This document shows, piece by piece, positions 44,217 through 48,084 of a DNA stretch of 48,084 nt. Source of the stretch: Clostridia bacterium. Lineage in GTDB: Bacteria; Bacillota; Clostridia; Peptostreptococcales; Caminicellaceae. The notes under the pieces are model-generated. The model did not search any database. It saw only the letters and a list, made by a program, of their open reading frames with translations, and was not told the origin of the DNA. Location: contig JAKSBP010000028.1 in the NCBI GenBank assembly GCA_022361035.1, positions 1 to 48,084 of the forward strand, in the 5' to 3' direction. Numbering within the stretch: the stretch's first letter is position 1; every line of letters begins with the position of its first letter. The position numbers were made by a program, and so were the translations under genes.

Positions 44217-46435
44217 TGAAAAAAGTAGATATAAATGAAAAAATGGATATAAGAGATATTCTAAATGATTTAGAAAATTATAGACCGAAAAGGAAGGGTT
44301 GGACCTGGAGAAAGAAAGTAGATGGGCTTAAAGTCGGTCCCCATATCTATTCCGATTGTTCAGAACCTTTAAAAAATTCTATCGGAATACCCGCTGCTGT
44401 TCGTTACTTTGAGAATCTAGACCCCCAACCCCAAGAAACAATTACTACAGAAATAGCATCGGGTAGATTTGAAGATGATATTAGAAGGATGAGAATGGCT
44501 GCATGGCATGGAGCAGACCACATAATGGTTATTAGGACGGCAGGACAATCCCACTACGATGGACTTATTGAAGGTTCACCCCAAGGGATAGGTGGAATCC
44601 CTGTGACAAGAAAGCAAGTTAGGGCTCAGAGAAAGGCCTTGGACTTTATTGAAGAAGAAGTGGGAAGACCTATTAATTATCACTCATATGTATCTGGTGT
44701 TGCTGGTCCTGACATAGCAGTTATGTTTGCTGAAGAGGGAGTTAATGGTGCCCATCAAGATCCACAATATAATATTCTTTATAGGAATATTAACATGGTA
44801 AGGTCCTTTGTGGATGCTGCTGAATCTAAGAAGGTAATGGCCCATGTAGATATGGCTCAAATAGATGGTGCCCATAATGCCAATGCAACTGCAAGGGATG
44901 CATGGAAGGTTATGCCAGAACTTATAGTTCAACATGGTATTAACTCCATATTCTCACATAAGGTAGGTATGAAGAAGGAAAATATATGCCTTTCTACTGT
45001 TCCACCCTCGGCAGCTCCAGTACCCTGTACGAAGTATGATTTACCCTATGCCGTTGCACTCAGGGATATATTTTCAGAATATAAAATGAGAGCACAACAA
45101 AATACTAAGTATATAACTTCCTCATCCAGGGAAGCTACGGTAACCCATGTTATGAATATGGTGATTTCAAAGCTTACAAGTGCTGACATCCAATCGACAA
45201 TAACTCCAGACGAAGGTAGAAATGTACCATGGCATATGTTTAACATAGAAGCATGTGATACTGCCAAGCAGACTTTAATAGGACTTGACGGGATATTAGA
45301 GATGGTTGAGCTTAAAAAAGATGGATATTTACCTGAGCAGGTTAGAGAGTTGAAGGAAAGAGCCGTTCTTTATCTTGAAGAGCTTCTTGAGGTGGGTGGA
45401 TACTTTGAAGCTGTCGAACAAGGGTTCTTCGTTGACTCGGGAATATATCCAGAAAGAAATGGTGACGGTATTGGAAGAAAGATAAATGGGGGTATAGGTG
45501 CAGGTACGGTATTTGAAAGGGATAGAGATTACATGGCCCCAGTAACGGCTCACTACGGATACAATAACGTTGCCCAGTATAATGAAGCATCGGTAGACAA
45601 TCCATCAAATCTAATTGATGGCTGTACATTAGAGAAGCCTGGAAAAATAATATTTATAGATGAATTGGATGAAAATGATAATGTAAATAATCGCTTAGAG
45701 GAATGTGAAAAATATAGAAATACAAACCTTATTAAACCAGAGGTAGAATGGTTAGCTGATGGAATCGTTCAAATGGAGATATTCTTACCTACAAGCAAAA
45801 GAGTAGCAGAATTTGCGGCTATAGAATTTGCTAAGAAAATGAATCTAAAAGACTCAGAGGTCATCCATACTGAAGTTTTACATCCTTCTGAAGGAACAAG
45901 GGTTCAGATAAAGGGTAGGGTAGAATTCGACCTTGATATGAGCACCTTAGAAATACCGCCAGAGCCAGAAATAATGAGTAACGAAGAACTTTGGGAGGAA
46001 ATTGAGAGAAAGCCCCTTAAGGTTGTTGCTGCAACTGTGGGAGAAGACGAACATTCCGTTGGACTTCGTGAAGTTATTGATATAAAGCATGGTGGTATTG
46101 AAAAATGGGGTATTGAAGTTGAATACCTTGGAACTTCCTGCCCTGTAGAAAAGCTTGTAGATGCTGCAATTGAATTAAATGCCGATGCCATCCTTGCATC
46201 TACAATAATAAGCCATGATGACATTCACTATAAGAATATGAGAAAAATACACGAATATGCAGTAGAAAAGGGTATAAGAGATAAGATTATGATAGCTTGT
46301 GGTGGTACCCAGGTCACTCCAGAAATAGCTGTACAGCAAGGTGTCGATGCCGGATTTGACAAAACGTCAAAGGGAGTACATGTTGCTACCTTCCTAGTTA
46401 AGAAAAGAAGGGAAATGGAAAGAAATGAAAATTAG
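44216..46435 (+). CDS. oraE: D-ornithine 4,5-aminomutase, large subunit
   Basis: This 739-residue adenosylcobalamin- and PLP-dependent subunit carries the radical active site. The N-terminal TIM-barrel part (for example GADHIMVIRTAGQSHYDGLI) binds PLP and substrate; the C-terminal Rossmann domain has the base-off cobalamin motif D-x-H-x-x-G (GEDEHSVG, about 611-616), LGTSCPVEK and ACGGTQV. A lysine in IDIKHGG (about 624) is placed like the PLP-anchoring Lys629 of the A. sticklandii enzyme. The length agrees with that protein. It overlaps oraS by one base and the next gene by 11 bases. B12 supply genes are not in the window. Confidence 0.95.
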   Translation: MKKVDINEKMDIRDILNDLENYRPKRKGWTWRKKVDGLKVGPHIYSDCSEPLKNSIGIPAAVRYFENLDPQPQETITTEIASGRFEDDIRRMRMAAWHGADHIMVIRTAGQSHYDGLIEGSPQGIGGIPVTRKQVRAQRKALDFIEEEVGRPINYHSYVSGVAGPDIAVMFAEEGVNGAHQDPQYNILYRNINMVRSFVDAAESKKVMAHVDMAQIDGAHNANATARDAWKVMPELIVQHGINSIFSHKVGMKKENICLSTVPPSAAPVPCTKYDLPYAVALRDIFSEYKMRAQQNTKYITSSSREATVTHVMNMVISKLTSADIQSTITPDEGRNVPWHMFNIEACDTAKQTLIGLDGILEMVELKKDGYLPEQVRELKERAVLYLEELLEVGGYFEAVEQGFFVDSGIYPERNGDGIGRKINGGIGAGTVFERDRDYMAPVTAHYGYNNVAQYNEASVDNPSNLIDGCTLEKPGKIIFIDELDENDNVNNRLEECEKYRNTNLIKPEVEWLADGIVQMEIFLPTSKRVAEFAAIEFAKKMNLKDSEVIHTEVLHPSEGTRVQIKGRVEFDLDMSTLEIPPEPEIMSNEELWEEIERKPLKVVAATVGEDEHSVGLREVIDIKHGGIEKWGIEVEYLGTSCPVEKLVDAAIELNADAILASTIISHDDIHYKNMRKIHEYAVEKGIRDKIMIACGGTQVTPEIAVQQGVDAGFDKTSKGVHVATFLVKKRREMERNEN

Positions 46436-47795
46436 TGTCTTGGTTGCCGAAATTGGCAGTACTACGACAGTGGTCAACGCATTTGGTGATATAGAAGATT
46501 CCCCTAGATTTCTTGGGCAGGGTCAAGCACCTACAACGGTAACAGAAGGAGACGTAAATATAGGATTAAACAATGCCATTGACAGCTTAAAAAAGAGTTT
46601 AGAGGTCGACAAGATAGAATATGATGAAATGCTTGCTACTAGCAGTGCTGCCGGAGGATTGAAGATGACTGTCCATGGCTTGGTGTATGATATGACAGTT
46701 AGGGCTGCGAGGGAAGCGGCCCTTGGAGCGGGTGCCAACATACATCTAGTTACTGCTGGAAGACTCAGAAGGTCCGATATAAAAAATATAAAGAGTATAG
46801 GGCCAAATATAATTCTTCTCGCAGGTGGTGTTGACTATGGTGAGAGGGATACAGCCCTTGATAATGCCGAGATTATAGCGGGCTTAGACATTGACGTTCC
46901 TGTAATTTATGCTGGAAATATTCAAAATCATAGTGACGTCAAGGAGATATTTGAAGAAAATGGTAAATCCCATCTATTATATATTGTTGATAACGTTTAT
47001 CCTAAAATAGATGTATTAAATGTAGAGCCTACAAGGAAGGTTATTCAAGATGCATTTGAGGAGCATATCATACATGCACCGGGTATGACAAAGGTTAGAG
47101 AGCTTGTGAAGGGACCAATTATACCTACACCTGGGGCGGTTATGGAGGCATCTAAGCTTTTAAAAAATCATATGGGGGATTTGGTAACACTGGACGTAGG
47201 TGGTGCCACAACGGATGTTCACTCTGTAACCGAGGGCAGTGAAGAGGTTAGTAGAATATTAATCAGTCCTGAACCAGTTGCTAAACGAACTGTTGAAGGG
47301 GACCTAGGTGTATTTGTAAATATGAGAAACGTTGTAGAGATGATTGGATTGGAAAGATTAGCTAAGGACCTTAATATGAACTTAGAAAGGGTACAGGAGA
47401 TTATAGAAGATTATAAGCCTATTCCTGTCACAGATGAAGAGAAAAAATTTGTTGAGAGACTCACTCTAGAAGCAGTCATTACTTCTATTCATCGTCATGG
47501 CGGAGGCTTTAGGGATTTGTATGGAAGCAGCGGTAAGAAGACCTTAGCCGAGGGTAAGGATTTAACTAATATCAAATGGATAATCGGTACAGGTGGAGCT
47601 TTAACTAGGCTACCTAACCGAGTAAATATCCTAAAGGAAATTGCACAGAGCAATAAAGGGGATAAATTACTGCCTACAAAGGAAGCCAAAATCCTAATAG
47701 ATGATGATTATATCATGGCTTCTTTAGGAGTTTTATCTAAAAAGTACGAGGAAGCAGCATTAATTTTACTCAAAAGAAGTTTAAAAGTTGATTAA
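46425..47795 (+). CDS. MutL/GlmL-family ATPase, likely aminomutase-reactivating factor
   Basis: This 456-residue cytoplasmic ASKHA-type ATPase of the GlmL/MutL group has phosphate-binding VLVAEIGSTTTVVNAF at the N-terminus and VTLDVGGATTDVHSV in the second half. The founding member accompanies glutamate mutase; in ornithine operons the homologue (called orfE/or-4-like) sits next to oraE. By analogy with diol dehydratase and mutase reactivases it would exchange damaged cobalamin, but this is inferred. Its ATG lies 11 bases inside oraE. It ends the visible operon; about 75 bases later a repeat element begins. Confidence 0.9.
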   Translation: MKISVLVAEIGSTTTVVNAFGDIEDSPRFLGQGQAPTTVTEGDVNIGLNNAIDSLKKSLEVDKIEYDEMLATSSAAGGLKMTVHGLVYDMTVRAAREAALGAGANIHLVTAGRLRRSDIKNIKSIGPNIILLAGGVDYGERDTALDNAEIIAGLDIDVPVIYAGNIQNHSDVKEIFEENGKSHLLYIVDNVYPKIDVLNVEPTRKVIQDAFEEHIIHAPGMTKVRELVKGPIIPTPGAVMEASKLLKNHMGDLVTLDVGGATTDVHSVTEGSEEVSRILISPEPVAKRTVEGDLGVFVNMRNVVEMIGLERLAKDLNMNLERVQEIIEDYKPIPVTDEEKKFVERLTLEAVITSIHRHGGGFRDLYGSSGKKTLAEGKDLTNIKWIIGTGGALTRLPNRVNILKEIAQSNKGDKLLPTKEAKILIDDDYIMASLGVLSKKYEEAALILLKRSLKVD

Positions 47796-47871
47796 ACTCA
47801 AGTAATTTCCAGGCTATGAAATGTTGAGTTGTTTAATGGGTCTAAGTTAATTTTCAAATTGAAATTCTACT

Positions 47872-48005
47872 TATAGATGTGTGATTGAGAATATTAACGT
47901 ACTCAATCAGCCACTGAGAATCCTTTAGGCTCATGCTATAAATCGCTCTAAAGAAAACCTCAGTGGCTGCTTTCGTTTATTAAGTTTGTTAGTCACACAT
48001 CTATA
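47872..48005 (+). repeat. repeat family C, copy 3 (short form)
   Basis: A 134-bp element with perfect 13-bp ends TATAGATGTGTGA and TCACACATCTATA. The inner CAGCCACTGAG and CTCAGTGGCTG also pair, so it can fold into one long hairpin. It lies just after the ornithine operon and may double as its transcription end. No TSD longer than TA is visible. Confidence 0.85.
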
Positions 48006-48084
48006 GGCCCAGCTCTTTTTATGTATGGCTATAGCTATGAGATAAATACTATAGTATAATTTATAAAGGCGAGAAACTAGAGGT
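48006..48084 (+). promoter_or_regulatory. possible promoter and ribosome site of a gene beyond the edge
   Basis: ACTATAGTATAATTTATAAA offers a -10 (TATAAT), and the window stops in ACTAGAGGT, which may be a ribosome site. The gene itself lies outside the window. Confidence 0.3.

Overview
The window reads as chromosomal DNA of a low-GC, anaerobic, probably spore-forming Clostridia member. An amino-acid fermenter of the Tissierella/Sporanaerobacter kind would fit. The basis is strongly AT-rich intergenic DNA, purine-rich AGGAGG-type ribosome sites, a complete set of ornithine-fermentation genes, a flavodiiron protein, a Spo0E-type phosphatase and a T-box before ileS. The genus is inference. No tRNA, rRNA, CRISPR array or prophage was seen.

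Layout. 1-5.0 kb: luxS, a DUF1858 redox-disulfide protein and three unrecognised small proteins, separated by repeats. 5.0-8.4 kb: a putative receptor/peptide signalling cassette (HTH-TPR regulator overlapping a 47-residue secreted-peptide gene), then a small helix-turn-helix-like protein. 8.4-12.4 kb: a cysteine-less CMD/AhpD-like protein, flavodiiron protein FprA, a cytoplasmic parvulin and an M19 dipeptidase. 12.5-17 kb: a heterodimeric ABC exporter (BmrCD type) and, upstream of it, an overlooked 32-codon peptide gene with a near-ideal ribosome site. 17.4-24 kb: a DUF4397 protein, bacteriohemerythrin, ileS with T-box leader, and yhaM. 24-30.4 kb: an orphan multi-PAS histidine kinase, a Spo0E-family phosphatase, a MATE pump and a YitT protein. 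30.8-37.4 kb: a 1415-residue double activase-like protein, a TetR regulator and a CPA2 antiporter. 38-48 kb: a CsoR-type repressor, an RseC-like protein, a sigma-54 activator, then ord-ortA-ortB-oraS-oraE-glmL-like.

How the genes work together. The last block converts D-ornithine by aminomutase (OraS/OraE, adenosylcobalamin plus PLP), 2,4-diaminopentanoate dehydrogenase (Ord) and AKP thiolase (OrtA/OrtB) to alanine and acetyl-CoA, with a MutL/GlmL-like ATPase probably maintaining the B12 enzyme. A near-perfect -24/-12 promoter precedes ord, directly downstream of the PAS/AAA+/Fis activator gene, so the locus looks self-contained for substrate-induced control. The ornithine racemase gene is not in the window. 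Two similar CRP/FNR-like boxes precede the DUF1858 gene and fprA and may couple them to oxygen or nitrosative stress.

The most unusual signals are non-coding. One repeat family sits, in two full copies, inside Rho-independent terminators, with the terminator hairpin present on both sides of the insert (behind luxS and behind the signalling peptide). A second family has long inverted ends starting TATAGATG and occurs three times plus a fragment. A third consists of long nested palindromes. The best candidates for an undescribed system are the HTH-TPR/peptide cassette with its 14-bp-arm palindrome, and the 32-residue peptide beside the exporter. All functional calls rest on reading the sequence and on family knowledge; no search was run.
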